Shown here one piece after another: positions 51,951-60,954 of a stretch of 64,000 nucleotides of DNA. Every line of letters starts with the position of its first letter. Positions within the stretch are counted from its first letter, which is position 1. The translations under genes and the position numbers were made by a program. Location: positions 1-64,000 of the forward strand of contig JAIBBI010000015.1 in assembly GCA_019694755.1 (NCBI GenBank), read 5' to 3'. The notes beneath the pieces are model-generated. The model was not told where the DNA came from and ran no database searches. It saw only the letters and a program-made list of their open reading frames with translations. This stretch comes from Gemmataceae bacterium (lineage in GTDB: Bacteria; Planctomycetota; Planctomycetia; Gemmatales; Gemmataceae).

Positions 51951-52585
51951 CAGGCCTCCGCACGGGGGCGGGCGTCCTGAAGCAGCACCAGCAGTTTCTG
52001 GCCCGCGCTCTTCATCTTTAGCTCGTAGCGGGCGATCCAATCTTTGAAAAGCACGTGGGCGAATACCAGCGGGATGGCGGTCACGAGCCCGAGCGCGGTG
52101 GCGAACAGGGCCAGGCCGATGGCCCCGGCCTGGCTGGTCACGCCGCCGGCCGCCGCCGCCTGAATCGCGGTAAACGTGTTGATCATGCTGATGACGGTGA
52201 GCAGCAGCCCGACCATCGTGGCGACCTTGGCGATCGCGAGGATCGGTGCCAGAAGAAAGTTCAGGTCGGGCAGAATCTCCAACTCAATGATGTTGGCCAT
52301 CGACCGTCTCATGGCCGCGGTGCCCTGAGCCTGCGTATCGAGCGCGGCCGGGAACAGCTTTTTCGCGATGAGCCCCGGCTGGGTCTCGCAAAACAACTTC
52401 GCCTGGGCCGGACCGTGCTCGTTCAGTACCGCCTGGAACTTCGGCAGGAACTGGTTGAGGTCGGTCCGGGCGTCGAGGTTGAGCAGGATTCGCCAGATGA
52501 CGAGCGTCAGGGCGGTCAGCGACATGGCGAACAGGGGCAGAGCGAAATACCACTCGCGCGTAACGAAATCGAAGAATGCCCCCAT
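51950..52585 (-). CDS. MotA/TolQ/ExbB proton channel family protein
   Basis: 211 residues. An N-terminal membrane helix (YFALPLFAMSLTALTLVIW), a cytosolic loop of about 80 residues, then two helices (LLAPILAIAKVATMVGLLLTVISMI and GAIGLALFATALGLVTAIPLVFAHVLF). The GLVTAIP segment with preceding small residues is the family signature. With the two ExbD genes downstream, in overlapping order, it forms an ExbB-ExbD-ExbD operon powering an outer-membrane or surface process, perhaps with the TonB-like protein at 49581. Confidence 0.88.
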   Translation of the reverse strand: MGAFFDFVTREWYFALPLFAMSLTALTLVIWRILLNLDARTDLNQFLPKFQAVLNEHGPAQAKLFCETQPGLIAKKLFPAALDTQAQGTAAMRRSMANIIELEILPDLNFLLAPILAIAKVATMVGLLLTVISMINTFTAIQAAAAGGVTSQAGAIGLALFATALGLVTAIPLVFAHVLFKDWIARYELKMKSAGQKLLVLLQDARPRAEA

Positions 52586-52677
52586 CGCAGCGTCCTTTCT
52601 GACGATTCACCGACTTGAGACTTAGAATCCCATCTCGACTCGCCCGCGGCAAGGGGCCGGCCCGCCGGTCGAACGGA

Positions 52678-53928
52678 TCATTCGACGTTGAGAATGTGCC
52701 CGAGCTTTTCCTTCTTCGTCTCGAGGTACCGCCGGTTGTTTTCCCCGGCGGGCACTTCGATCGACACCCGTTCAACGATCTTCAGCCCGTAGGCGTCGAG
52801 GCCGACGACCTTCTTCGGGTTGTTCGTCAGCAGGCGAATCTTGCGAATGCCGAGGTCGCAGAGGATCTGAGCCCCGATGCCGTAATGCCGCAGATCGGCC
52901 GGGAATCCAAGCCTGCGATTCGCTTCGACGGTGTCCAGATTTTCCTGCTGCTGCAGGTTATAGGCGCGGAGCTTGTTCAGCAGCCCGATGCCCCGACCTT
53001 CCTGACGCATGTAAAGGACCACGCCGCGGCCAGCGGCCGCCACCTGGGCCATCGCCCGGCCGAGCTGCGAGCCGCAATCACAAAGGCCACTGCGAAAAAC
53101 ATCGCCGGTCAGACATTCGCTGTGGATGCGAACGAGGACCGGGTCGATGGCACACGGCACGCAGCCGTCCTGCTCGACTCCGACCCCACCCATGGTCAGA
53201 GCCAGGTGCGGCTCGGCATCCACGATTGACGTATACGCGATCAGATCGAACGTGCCGTACGGCGTCGGCAACTTGAGCGCGAGTTCCCGGCGAATGAGCT
53301 TTTCGCGGTCCCGGCGGTACTTGATGAGCTCTTCGATCGTGCACATTTTCAGGCCATGGGCCTTCGAGAATGCGACGAGATCATTCAGCCGGGCCATCGT
53401 GCCGTCCGGGTTGACGACTTCGCAGATCACCGCCGCCTCTTTGAGCCCGGCCAACCGGCATAGGTCGACGCTGCCTTCCGTGTGTCCGGCCCGGACAAGG
53501 ACGCCGCCCTCCTTGGCCCGCAAGCCCGGGACGTGCCCCTTGCCGCGGATCAGGTCTGACGGGCCGCTGCGGTCGTCGATCGCGACCTGAACCGTCCGCG
53601 CGCGGTCGAAGGCCGAGATGCCGGTAGTAATGCCGGTGCGGGCATCGATGTACGGGGTGAATGGAGTGGCCGCAGGGTCCGGGCTGTTTCCCGGCAACGG
53701 CTCCAGGGCGAGCCGCTCGCAGATGGGCGGGGACATCGCCAGGCACACAAGGCCGCAGGCGTTCCGCATCATGAAATTGATCGCGTCGGCCGTGGCGTGT
53801 TGGGCCGCGACGACCAGATCGCCCTCGTTTTCCCGGTTCTCGTCGTCGACGAGAATCACCATCTTTCCCGACCGGATGTCTGCCAATACGTCTTCGACGG
53901 GGCTGAATACGCTCTCGGCCTTGCTCAT
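52678..53928 (-). CDS. ribBA: bifunctional DHBP synthase / GTP cyclohydrolase II
   Basis: 416 residues. The N-terminal half makes 3,4-dihydroxy-2-butanone 4-phosphate from ribulose 5-phosphate (VDDENRENEGDLV, HTEGSVDLCRLAGL). The C-terminal half is GTP cyclohydrolase II with the zinc cysteines in HSECLTGDVFRSGLCDCGSQL, RQEGRGIGLLNK, and LRHYGIGAQILCDLG and LLTNNPKK. It supplies both precursors of riboflavin. A good -10 TATAAT lies about 42 bases upstream. No FMN riboswitch is evident in the short leader. Confidence 0.95.
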   Translation of the reverse strand: MSKAESVFSPVEDVLADIRSGKMVILVDDENRENEGDLVVAAQHATADAINFMMRNACGLVCLAMSPPICERLALEPLPGNSPDPAATPFTPYIDARTGITTGISAFDRARTVQVAIDDRSGPSDLIRGKGHVPGLRAKEGGVLVRAGHTEGSVDLCRLAGLKEAAVICEVVNPDGTMARLNDLVAFSKAHGLKMCTIEELIKYRRDREKLIRRELALKLPTPYGTFDLIAYTSIVDAEPHLALTMGGVGVEQDGCVPCAIDPVLVRIHSECLTGDVFRSGLCDCGSQLGRAMAQVAAAGRGVVLYMRQEGRGIGLLNKLRAYNLQQQENLDTVEANRRLGFPADLRHYGIGAQILCDLGIRKIRLLTNNPKKVVGLDAYGLKIVERVSIEVPAGENNRRYLETKKEKLGHILNVE

Positions 53929-53969
53929 GGTGTCGTACCCGGGCGGTGTTGGAAACGGGATCGTCCTGT

Positions 53970-53975
53970 ATTATA
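53970..53975 (-). promoter_or_regulatory. -10 element TATAAT upstream of ribBA
   Basis: Perfect TATAAT on the minus strand, 42 bases before the ribBA start. No matching -35 is obvious. The complementary strand reads TATTAT (53969-53974) and could serve the divergent inositol-phosphate synthase gene. Confidence 0.4.
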
Positions 53976-54036
53976 GAGGGTGTGCAGCCGCCCGCCGGCG
54001 TACTCCCACCTGACTTCGCACCTCGGACGAGATGGA

Positions 54037-55161
54037 ATGGCCTCGCGACGCGTCGGAATCTGGCTGATCGGCGCGGGTGGTGCCGTCGGTGCCTCGGTCG
54101 CTCTGGGTCTGAGTGCACTTTGTCGGGGTCAGATCGACACCACGGGACTGGTTTCCGCGCTCCCCCACTTCCGGTCGCTCGATCTCGACCCGCTGGATTC
54201 GATTGTGCTCGGTGGTCACGACATTCGAGAGTATGACCTGGCGACGGAAGCCGCGAAGGTCGGCGGCGGCACGCCGGCTTACCCCCCACGACTGGTCGAC
54301 GCTTGCCGACCCGATCTCGACACCTGGACCCGCAATGGCCGGCCCCGGGCGGCCTCCGTGGCCGACTTTCAGCGTGACCTGGCCGAATTCGCGACCCGTC
54401 ACAACCTGACGCAGCTCGTTGTCATCAACGTGGCCTCGACGGAGTCGCCGGCCGAGCCGCACCCGGCCCACGACTCGGCCGAGAAATTGATGGCTGCAGC
54501 CCGCACCGGGGACTACAGGTCCATGCCTCCCAGCGGGTGGGACGCACTGGCAACAATCTCCTCCGGGCACCCGTACGTGAACTTCACGCCATCATGCGGC
54601 TGCAACCTCCCCGGACTCCTGGAACTGGCCAGTCAGAGAGGTGTCCCCGTCGCCGGTTCAGACGCCAAGACCGGGGAGACACTACTGAAGACGGTGCTCG
54701 CGCCGATGTTCGCCGCCCGCAACCTGCGCGTGCTGAGTTGGGTCGGACACAACCTGCTCGGCAACAACGACGGCCGAACGCTGGCCGACCCCGACCGGAA
54801 GGTGTCCAAGCTGAAGAACAAAGACCAGGTGGTCGCCGAGTCGCTCGGTTACTCGCCCCAATCGCTCACATCGATCGAGTTCGTCGAGTCACTCGACGAC
54901 TGGAAGACCGCGTGGGATCATATTCACTTCGAAGGGTTTCTCGGCGTTCGCATGTCGCTTCAGTTTACCTGGCAGGGGTGTGATTCGGCGCTGGCCGCCC
55001 CGCTGGTCATTGATCTGGCCCGGTTCGCACTGTTGGCCCAACGGAAGGGAGAGGCGGGGCCAATGGCACACCTCGGCGTTTTCTTCAAAAACCCGCTTGG
55101 GGGCGGCCGCCATGATTTCGCCGAGCAGTGGCGCACACTCCGGGAGTATGCCGAACGATGA
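54037..55161 (+). CDS. inositol-3-phosphate synthase family protein
   Basis: 374 residues from the ATG at 54037. An N-terminal NAD-binding fold (VGIWLIGAGGAVGASVALGL) is followed by the MIPS catalytic segment: VNFTPSCGCNLPGLLELA, VAGSDAKTGETLLKT, VLSWVGHNLLGNNDGRTL and LKNKDQVVAESLGY. The enzyme converts glucose 6-phosphate to inositol phosphate. It is shorter than eukaryotic forms, as for archaeal and bacterial ones. Its stop overlaps the start of the isomerase gene (ATGA), beginning a five-gene operon. Confidence 0.85.
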   Translation: MASRRVGIWLIGAGGAVGASVALGLSALCRGQIDTTGLVSALPHFRSLDLDPLDSIVLGGHDIREYDLATEAAKVGGGTPAYPPRLVDACRPDLDTWTRNGRPRAASVADFQRDLAEFATRHNLTQLVVINVASTESPAEPHPAHDSAEKLMAAARTGDYRSMPPSGWDALATISSGHPYVNFTPSCGCNLPGLLELASQRGVPVAGSDAKTGETLLKTVLAPMFAARNLRVLSWVGHNLLGNNDGRTLADPDRKVSKLKNKDQVVAESLGYSPQSLTSIEFVESLDDWKTAWDHIHFEGFLGVRMSLQFTWQGCDSALAAPLVIDLARFALLAQRKGEAGPMAHLGVFFKNPLGGGRHDFAEQWRTLREYAER

Positions 55162-56024
55162 AGCTCGCCTTCAGCACGAACGCTTACCTTCGCGTTCCGT
55201 TTGCGGACGCCGTCCGCCGGATCGCGTCCATCGGGTACTCCGGCGTCGAGATCATGGCCGACGTACCGCACGCCTGGCCAGCGTATATCCTGCCGGAACA
55301 AGTCTTCGCATTGCGGCAGGCCGTCGACAACAACGGGCTCGAGATTTCGAACGTCAACGCCTTCATGATGCATGCCGTGAACGATCCGCGGCAGAAGTAC
55401 TGGCACCCGTCCTGGATCGAGCCCGACCCTCATTACCGCCGGCTTCGGGTCCGCCACACGATCGCGGCCCTGGAGCTAGCGAAAATGCTCGGCGCCCCTT
55501 GCATCACCACGGAGCCCGGCGGCCCGCTTGAACCCGGTACGTCCTGGCAGGTCGGCCTCGACCTGTTCGTGGAAGAACTCAAGCCTGTCATCGAAAAGGC
55601 TGACAATCTTGGAATCTTGCTCCTGATCGAACCGGAGCCGGATCTGCTCATCGAGACGGCCGAGCAGTTCGAGGAACTGATGACCCGGATCGAGTCGCCC
55701 GCCGTCGCGTTGAATTTCGATGTGGGGCACTTTTACTGTGTCGGTGACGATCCTCCGGCCACGCTCCATCGCCTCCGGCGATTCATCCGCCATATTCACC
55801 TGGAGGACATTGCCGGCACACGGGTCCACGCCCACATGATTCCGGGGGACGGGGCAATCGACCTTCCGGCAACGCTCGCGGCGATTCGCGAGATCGACTA
55901 CCGGGGTTGGGTCACGATCGAACTCTACCCGTACGCGGCCGACCCGGACATGGCCGCGAAAACAGCGTACGACCGGGTGCAGGGAATGTTGGACGCCCCT
56001 TGCCCGGATGGTAAGATGGGGTAA
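55158..56024 (+). CDS. sugar phosphate isomerase/epimerase family TIM barrel
   Basis: 288 residues. Xylose isomerase-like TIM barrel with expected metal-site strands: GVEIMADVPHAWP, CITTEPGG, LLIEPEPDLLI, ALNFDVGHFYCVG, HIHLEDIAGT and VTIELYPYAADP. ATGA overlap with the inositol-phosphate synthase suggests it acts on that product or a related cyclitol or ketose. The exact reaction is not readable from the sequence. Confidence 0.8.
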   Translation: MKLAFSTNAYLRVPFADAVRRIASIGYSGVEIMADVPHAWPAYILPEQVFALRQAVDNNGLEISNVNAFMMHAVNDPRQKYWHPSWIEPDPHYRRLRVRHTIAALELAKMLGAPCITTEPGGPLEPGTSWQVGLDLFVEELKPVIEKADNLGILLLIEPEPDLLIETAEQFEELMTRIESPAVALNFDVGHFYCVGDDPPATLHRLRRFIRHIHLEDIAGTRVHAHMIPGDGAIDLPATLAAIREIDYRGWVTIELYPYAADPDMAAKTAYDRVQGMLDAPCPDGKMG

Positions 56025-56044
56025 AGCCCGGACTGGGGTGCATC

Positions 56045-56983
56045 ATGATTCGCAGGTATGCGTGGGCTCTCGCGTTGTTTCTCGCTGTGGGTGCTTCGGC
56101 TCGTGCATCCATCATCTGGGGCTATGCGCCCAGTCTGCCTTCGCCAAACAACCCGGGCGGCCCGGCCGTATACGACCCTCGGTTCGACCGGTTCAGCACC
56201 AATTTTCCGACCGAAGGACCGATCGCCGCACCCGCCGGGAACCTGCTCTTCGGGCAGGGTTCGGGTGTCAACATCGATCTTTCGGGAGTCGGCTGGGTGA
56301 CCAATGATCAGGTCCGCGGCCTGACAATGGTCTCGCCGAATAACTTCATCGCGGCGGCCCATAGTGGGCTCATCACCGGAGCATTTGCGCCAGGCAATCA
56401 GGTATCCTTCCTGACGACCGGCGGAACCATCTTCACGACAACCATTGCCGCTAACATGCGCGTCCCCAGCGTGGTCGGTGCGTCCAATCCAGTGACTGAT
56501 ATTCTCTTTGGCACTCTCACGAACCCGGTCCCGGCTGGCGTTCGGATCTACTCCATCGCGTCGGGGCCGATCAACCCGACTACTGAGATCGGCATGTACA
56601 CGATGGAGCAGCGGGTCGGGTTGAACCGACCATCCGGCCTGTTTGGTGACGTGACTCTGGGTGAAGGCGATAGCACAAACGTATTCATTAGCGATTTTCA
56701 GCCAAATACGCCGGGCATCGGCTATAACCCGGGTGAAACGCTTTACACCGTCGGCGATTCCGGTGCCCCGAGCTTCATCATTGAGGGGGGCGACATCCGA
56801 TTGCTCGGTCACCACATGGCCGTGACAAACATCTCAGGAATCGACTACACCGTCGATTCCTACCTTCCGGACTACAAGATGACGATCGAAAACCTGATCG
56901 CCGTGCCGGAGCCGACATCGTTCGTGCTGGCCGGAATCGCAGCTTCGGGCTGGTACATCCGTCGCCGTCGGCAGACGGCGTGA
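56045..56983 (+). CDS. trypsin-like serine protease with PEP-CTERM sorting signal
   Basis: 312 residues. A signal peptide (RRYAWALALFLAVGASARA) is followed by a chymotrypsin-like domain whose triad can be placed: His in NNFIAAAHSG, Asp in VTDILFGTL and Ser in VGDSGAPSF (a GDSGGP variant). The C-terminus is a PEP-CTERM signal: VPEPTS, a hydrophobic helix FVLAGIAASGWYI and RRRRQ, recognised by exosortase. The protein is thus likely sorted through an exosortase system to the cell surface or extracellular matrix. It starts 20 bases after the isomerase gene and overlaps the UbiA gene, so it is part of the same operon. Confidence 0.75.
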   Translation: MIRRYAWALALFLAVGASARASIIWGYAPSLPSPNNPGGPAVYDPRFDRFSTNFPTEGPIAAPAGNLLFGQGSGVNIDLSGVGWVTNDQVRGLTMVSPNNFIAAAHSGLITGAFAPGNQVSFLTTGGTIFTTTIAANMRVPSVVGASNPVTDILFGTLTNPVPAGVRIYSIASGPINPTTEIGMYTMEQRVGLNRPSGLFGDVTLGEGDSTNVFISDFQPNTPGIGYNPGETLYTVGDSGAPSFIIEGGDIRLLGHHMAVTNISGIDYTVDSYLPDYKMTIENLIAVPEPTSFVLAGIAASGWYIRRRRQTA

Positions 56984-57828
56984 CCCGGCTGCTGACCTTC
57001 GCCCGTCTCGTCCGCCTGCCGAATGTGTTTACCGCCACGGCCGACGTCAGCGTCGGCCTCCTGGCAGGGCAGATCGGCGGACCAACCGCCTTTGCAATTC
57101 TCGGCGCCTCCGCCTGTCTTTATGCGTCCGGAATCGTCTGGAATGACTACTTCGATCGCAAGATAGACGCGGTTGAACGCCCCGGGAGGCCGATCCCCTC
57201 GGGTGCAGTTTCCGCCCAACTCGCCCGCATGCTTGCGATCGTTCTTATGATCAGTGGGCTGGCCTTAGCCTGGTTTGTCAGTCCGGCGACCGGGTGGCAT
57301 TCGGTTGCGTTGGCGATGCTGATCCTCGGATACAACGCGGGGTTGAAGTCTACGACTCTCGGCCCAATGGCAATGGGCGGATGTCGGGCGGTCAACGTCC
57401 TCCTGGGCTTCGCCACCACCTCGGTTAATTGGTCTCTGGAAATTGCATCTGCGACGATTGTCGGCATATACATCGTCGGTATCACCGTGTTCGCGCGGGA
57501 CGAAGCCGGACTGAGCCGGCGATCCCGACTCACGTTCGGCGCGGCCGTTGTTCTGACCTCGATCCTGGCTGCCGCAGTGGTGCCGACCCACGGGTCAGCG
57601 CACCTTTATCTGCTGGCCGCGCTATTTGCTTTCCTGTCGTCGCGCGCGGTTTTTGCCTGGCAGAACCCTCACTCCGGGCCCGTTCAGCGGTTTGTGAAAG
57701 CCGGGATTCTGGGACTGATCGTATTGGACTCCGCGCTGGCGGTGGCCTTGGCTGGTCCGATCGGCCTGGCGGTCCTAGTCTGGCTTCTGCCTGCTTTCGC
57801 CTTGGGGCGATGGGTTTATTCGACGTGA
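56980..57828 (+). CDS. UbiA-family prenyltransferase
   Basis: 282 residues, about eight membrane helices. A GTG start at 56980 overlaps the PEP-CTERM gene stop (GTGA). The first Asp-rich motif is NDYFDRKIDAVERPGRPIPSG, a near-perfect UbiA N-D-x3-D signature. A second motif is suggested by FARDEAGLSRR. UbiA enzymes attach prenyl chains to aromatic rings, to glycerol phosphate or to other acceptors in the membrane. It resembles the EboC-like group of UbiA proteins. Given an inositol-phosphate synthase in the same operon, the acceptor might be a cyclitol derivative, but that is inference. Confidence 0.85.
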   Translation: MTRLLTFARLVRLPNVFTATADVSVGLLAGQIGGPTAFAILGASACLYASGIVWNDYFDRKIDAVERPGRPIPSGAVSAQLARMLAIVLMISGLALAWFVSPATGWHSVALAMLILGYNAGLKSTTLGPMAMGGCRAVNVLLGFATTSVNWSLEIASATIVGIYIVGITVFARDEAGLSRRSRLTFGAAVVLTSILAAAVVPTHGSAHLYLLAALFAFLSSRAVFAWQNPHSGPVQRFVKAGILGLIVLDSALAVALAGPIGLAVLVWLLPAFALGRWVYST

Positions 57829-57836
57829 GGTCACGC

Positions 57837-59549
57837 ATGCTGCGAAATTCCGATTGGGTGGTCATGGTTGGCCTGTTGATGGTTCTGGCCGGTCCGCTGG
57901 CGGCCATGGCCGCCTCGCCCGAAACAGACCGTGCCCGCAAGTTCGTCGCCGACCACGAAGCACGGATTCGCCCCCTCGACATCACAGCCGGCAAGGCGTG
58001 GTGGGACGCCAACACCACGGGCAGCCCCGAATCCTACAAGCGCAAGGAAGAAGCGCAGAACGCCATCGACGCGGCACTCGCCGACCCGAAGACGTTTGCC
58101 GAACTCAAGGCAATTCATGCCGACCGGAAAAAGATCGACGATCCGATCACAGCGCGGTGTATCGAGGTGCTTTATCTGATGTACCTCGAAAAGCAGGTCG
58201 AGCCCGAACTCCTCAAGAAAATCAGCGCGCTGGCCAACGAAGTCGAAAACAAGTTCAACGTTTACCGCGCCAAAGTCGACGGCGTGGAACTCAGCGACAG
58301 CAAGGTCCGCGAGATCCTCAAGGAATCGACCAACAGCGCCCGCCGGAAGGACACGTGGGAGTCGAGCAAAGGTGTCGGCAAAGCGGTTGAGGCCGACCTT
58401 AAGGCTCTCGTGAAACTCCGCAATGAGGCGGCCCGAAAGCTGGGATACGCCAACTTCCACGACCTGTACCTCGCCCTCAACGAACAGGACGCGAAGTCGC
58501 TGTTCGCACTCTTCGATGAACTCGACACGCTGACCCGCGGGCCGTTTCTTGCCGCCAAGGCGGACATCGACACCCGTTTGGCCGCCCTGTACGGCATCGG
58601 TGTCGCGGAACTCCGCCCCTGGCATTACCACGATCCGTTCTTCCAGGAGAGCCCGTCGGTCTATGCAGCGAGCCTCGACCAGCCGTTCAAAAAGGGCGAC
58701 ATTCTCGACATCTGCAAACGGTTCTACACGGGCGTCGGTCTGCCGATCGACGACGTGCTTGCCCGCAGCGATCTTTACGAGAAGAAGGGGAAGAGTCCGC
58801 ACGCCTTCTGCACCGACATAGACCGGGCCGGGGATGTCCGCGTTCTCGCCAACATCGTGCCGAACGAGTACTGGATGGGCACGATGCTCCACGAACTGGG
58901 CCATTCGGTTTACAGCAGCAAGAACATTCCCGCCACGCTCCCCTACGTCCTCCGCAGCGAGGCCCACATCCTGACAACCGAAGGTGTGGCCATGCAGTTC
59001 GAACGGTTCAGCAAACAGCGACCGTTCCTGGAAAAGATGGGCCTGACCATTGAGAATCCCGAAGCCTTTGACGAAGCGGCCCGGAAGACGCAAGTCAATC
59101 AATTGCTCATCTTCTCCCGCTGGTGCCAGGTCATGCTCCGGTTCGAACGGGGCATGTATTCCGACCCGGATCAGGACTTGAACAAACTCTGGTGGGATCT
59201 CGTGGAAAAGTACCAGGGCTTGAAGCGGCCCGAGGGGCGAAACGAGCCCGACTACGGGAGCAAGATCCACATCGTCAGCGCGCCGGTGTACTACCACAAC
59301 TACATGATGGGCCAACTGTTCGCGTCACAGGTCCATCACGCCCTGTGCCGGGAAGTCTTTAACGGAGCCAATCCGGCGACGACGCTTTACAACGACAACG
59401 CCAAAGTCGGTGCCTGGATGACGAAGAAGGTGTTTGCGCCGGGCAAGTCGCTGAGTTGGAACGCTTTGACGAAATATGCGACCGGTGAAGAGCTCAATGC
59501 CAAGGCATTTGCCTCGGACTTCCAGGCCAAGCCGAACCCGGTCAGGTAA
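57837..59549 (+). CDS. secreted HExxH zinc peptidase, M2/M3-like
   Basis: 570 residues from the ATG at 57837 (GAGG six bases upstream). The signal peptide is WVVMVGLLMVLAGPLAAMAA. The rest is helical, with the zinc site TMLHELGHSVYSSKN (HExxH) and a downstream glutamate in LTTEGVAMQFERF. The layout is that of gluzincin dipeptidyl carboxypeptidases and oligopeptidases (M2, angiotensin-converting-enzyme-like, or M3). It is the last gene of the plus-strand operon, 8 bases after UbiA, and overlaps the convergent amidohydrolase by 8 bases. Likely digests peptides outside the cytoplasm. Confidence 0.8.
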   Translation: MLRNSDWVVMVGLLMVLAGPLAAMAASPETDRARKFVADHEARIRPLDITAGKAWWDANTTGSPESYKRKEEAQNAIDAALADPKTFAELKAIHADRKKIDDPITARCIEVLYLMYLEKQVEPELLKKISALANEVENKFNVYRAKVDGVELSDSKVREILKESTNSARRKDTWESSKGVGKAVEADLKALVKLRNEAARKLGYANFHDLYLALNEQDAKSLFALFDELDTLTRGPFLAAKADIDTRLAALYGIGVAELRPWHYHDPFFQESPSVYAASLDQPFKKGDILDICKRFYTGVGLPIDDVLARSDLYEKKGKSPHAFCTDIDRAGDVRVLANIVPNEYWMGTMLHELGHSVYSSKNIPATLPYVLRSEAHILTTEGVAMQFERFSKQRPFLEKMGLTIENPEAFDEAARKTQVNQLLIFSRWCQVMLRFERGMYSDPDQDLNKLWWDLVEKYQGLKRPEGRNEPDYGSKIHIVSAPVYYHNYMMGQLFASQVHHALCREVFNGANPATTLYNDNAKVGAWMTKKVFAPGKSLSWNALTKYATGEELNAKAFASDFQAKPNPVR

Positions 59550-60384
59550 ATCGGAAAAGTACCCTCGCCGTGCCTTCGAAGATCAGCTCGTGCAGGTGCG
59601 GCGCGAACCAGCCGGCGATCAGATCGCGGTATGACTGGATGTTCACGAGCGGCCAATCGCTTCCGAAAACGAAGCGGTTCGGCCGCTCGGCATATCGAAA
59701 CGCCCGAAGTACGGCCGCCCGCAGGTCGGACAACTGCTCGACGACATCCTCATCAGGCGATTGCCATTTGGTACCGACAACCAGACCTGACAGGTCGGCC
59801 CAGACGTTGACGTTTTTGTAGATGACCGCGGCGGCATCCGTCAGCCACGGGTTACCGAAATGGGCGATCACGAATCGCACATTCGGGTGGTCAACGGCTA
59901 CGTCGTCGATGGGAAGCGGATGGGCGAACCGTAGTCGTGCACTCTGCGAATACGTGTCACCGGTGTGGAAGATCACCGGAATGTTGTGCCGGGCGGCCAG
60001 TTCGTAGTAAGGCCGATAGTTGGCATGATCGGGCGGGAAGGGGAGGTAGCCGAGATACACATTGAGGGCCCGGACCCGCCCGCCCGCCAGCACACGGTCG
60101 CACCTGCGAATGTGGTCTGGATTCGATCGACCGGGGTCGCACACACCCGCGGCATAAATGCCGGGCACCATTTCCCCGATCCGGAGAGTCAGATCGACGC
60201 CGAGCGGGTCGTCTTCGGCCCCCAGCCAGGAGCCCATGGCAATACAGCGTTTAATCCCGGCAGCGGCGAGTTCCGCCCGGACGCATTCGGCGACGGACTC
60301 GGGCGGCCCCTCGAGTCGGGAGTCAAGTGGCCCCACACCGGGGAGCCGTGGCGGAACTAAATGAAGGTGCGCATCCGTCATCAC
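59542..60384 (-). CDS. amidohydrolase-family TIM barrel hydrolase
   Basis: 280 residues; a second ATG three bases on (60381) is also possible. Features of the amidohydrolase-2 group: TDAHLHLVPP (HxH metal ligands), VIFHTGDTYSQSA (His), FVIAHFGNPWL (His) and FGSDWPLVN (Asp). Such enzymes act on cyclic or aromatic carboxylates and related compounds; the substrate is unknown. Convergent with the zinc peptidase. Confidence 0.85.
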   Translation of the reverse strand: MMTDAHLHLVPPRLPGVGPLDSRLEGPPESVAECVRAELAAAGIKRCIAMGSWLGAEDDPLGVDLTLRIGEMVPGIYAAGVCDPGRSNPDHIRRCDRVLAGGRVRALNVYLGYLPFPPDHANYRPYYELAARHNIPVIFHTGDTYSQSARLRFAHPLPIDDVAVDHPNVRFVIAHFGNPWLTDAAAVIYKNVNVWADLSGLVVGTKWQSPDEDVVEQLSDLRAAVLRAFRYAERPNRFVFGSDWPLVNIQSYRDLIAGWFAPHLHELIFEGTARVLFRFT

Positions 60385-60425
60385 CGGGACAGTTTACCGC
60401 GCGGAGGATCCAGTCTGGATAGGCG

Positions 60426-60890
60426 TCAGCCCCGACCCTTGCGGAAATTCGTCATATCATGCTGCATGATCGTTACGCCCGAACTCCCGTCGGTCGTCGG
60501 TCCCAGAGTGAAGACCCCGAATTTCCCCGAGGTCGTCTCGACGAGGTACAGGGCCGACTGGCCGGGCGTAATCGTTCCGGTGGTCATGACGAAATTGACC
60601 CCCTGGCTCGGACTGACGCCGAATACGCGGAGCAGGTCCATTTCGGCGAACCCGGTGACCTTACCGGCCGAGCGGTCGACCAGAGTGGCCATCAGTTTGC
60701 CCTGTTTGTGGTCGAGCAACCAGACACCGTCGAGCGGTGACCTCGGATTCACCCCGGACATGCCGGTGCAAATGATGTAGTTTTCCGACCGGTCATTCGC
60801 GGCTTGCGCCGGTCGGGAACAGAAGTGAAACCCTGCTGTGGCGAGTACGCCGAGCGATATCCCGCAAATCAGTGTCGGAAACGTGCGCAC
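60426..60890 (-). CDS. secreted hypothetical protein (about 154 aa)
   Basis: The start is uncertain: the frame reads ATG-GTG-ATC-GTG at 60899-60888, with GGGAGG directly before the ATG; the GTG at 60890 has the best spacing. A signal peptide (RTFPTLICGISLGVLATAGFHF) leads to a mature protein with YIICTGMSGV, GVWLLDHKQGKLMATLVDRS and ALYLVETTSGKFGVFTLGP, which looks like a small beta-rich domain repeating a beta-hairpin. I do not recognise the family; similar secreted proteins are frequent in planctomycetes. Confidence 0.6.
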   Translation of the reverse strand: MRTFPTLICGISLGVLATAGFHFCSRPAQAANDRSENYIICTGMSGVNPRSPLDGVWLLDHKQGKLMATLVDRSAGKVTGFAEMDLLRVFGVSPSQGVNFVMTTGTITPGQSALYLVETTSGKFGVFTLGPTTDGSSGVTIMQHDMTNFRKGRG

Positions 60891-60954
60891 GATCACCATC
60901 CTCCCGGGCCGAGGGTATGGTGTACCCGATCCCGCAGAAAATGGGCAACCCCGG

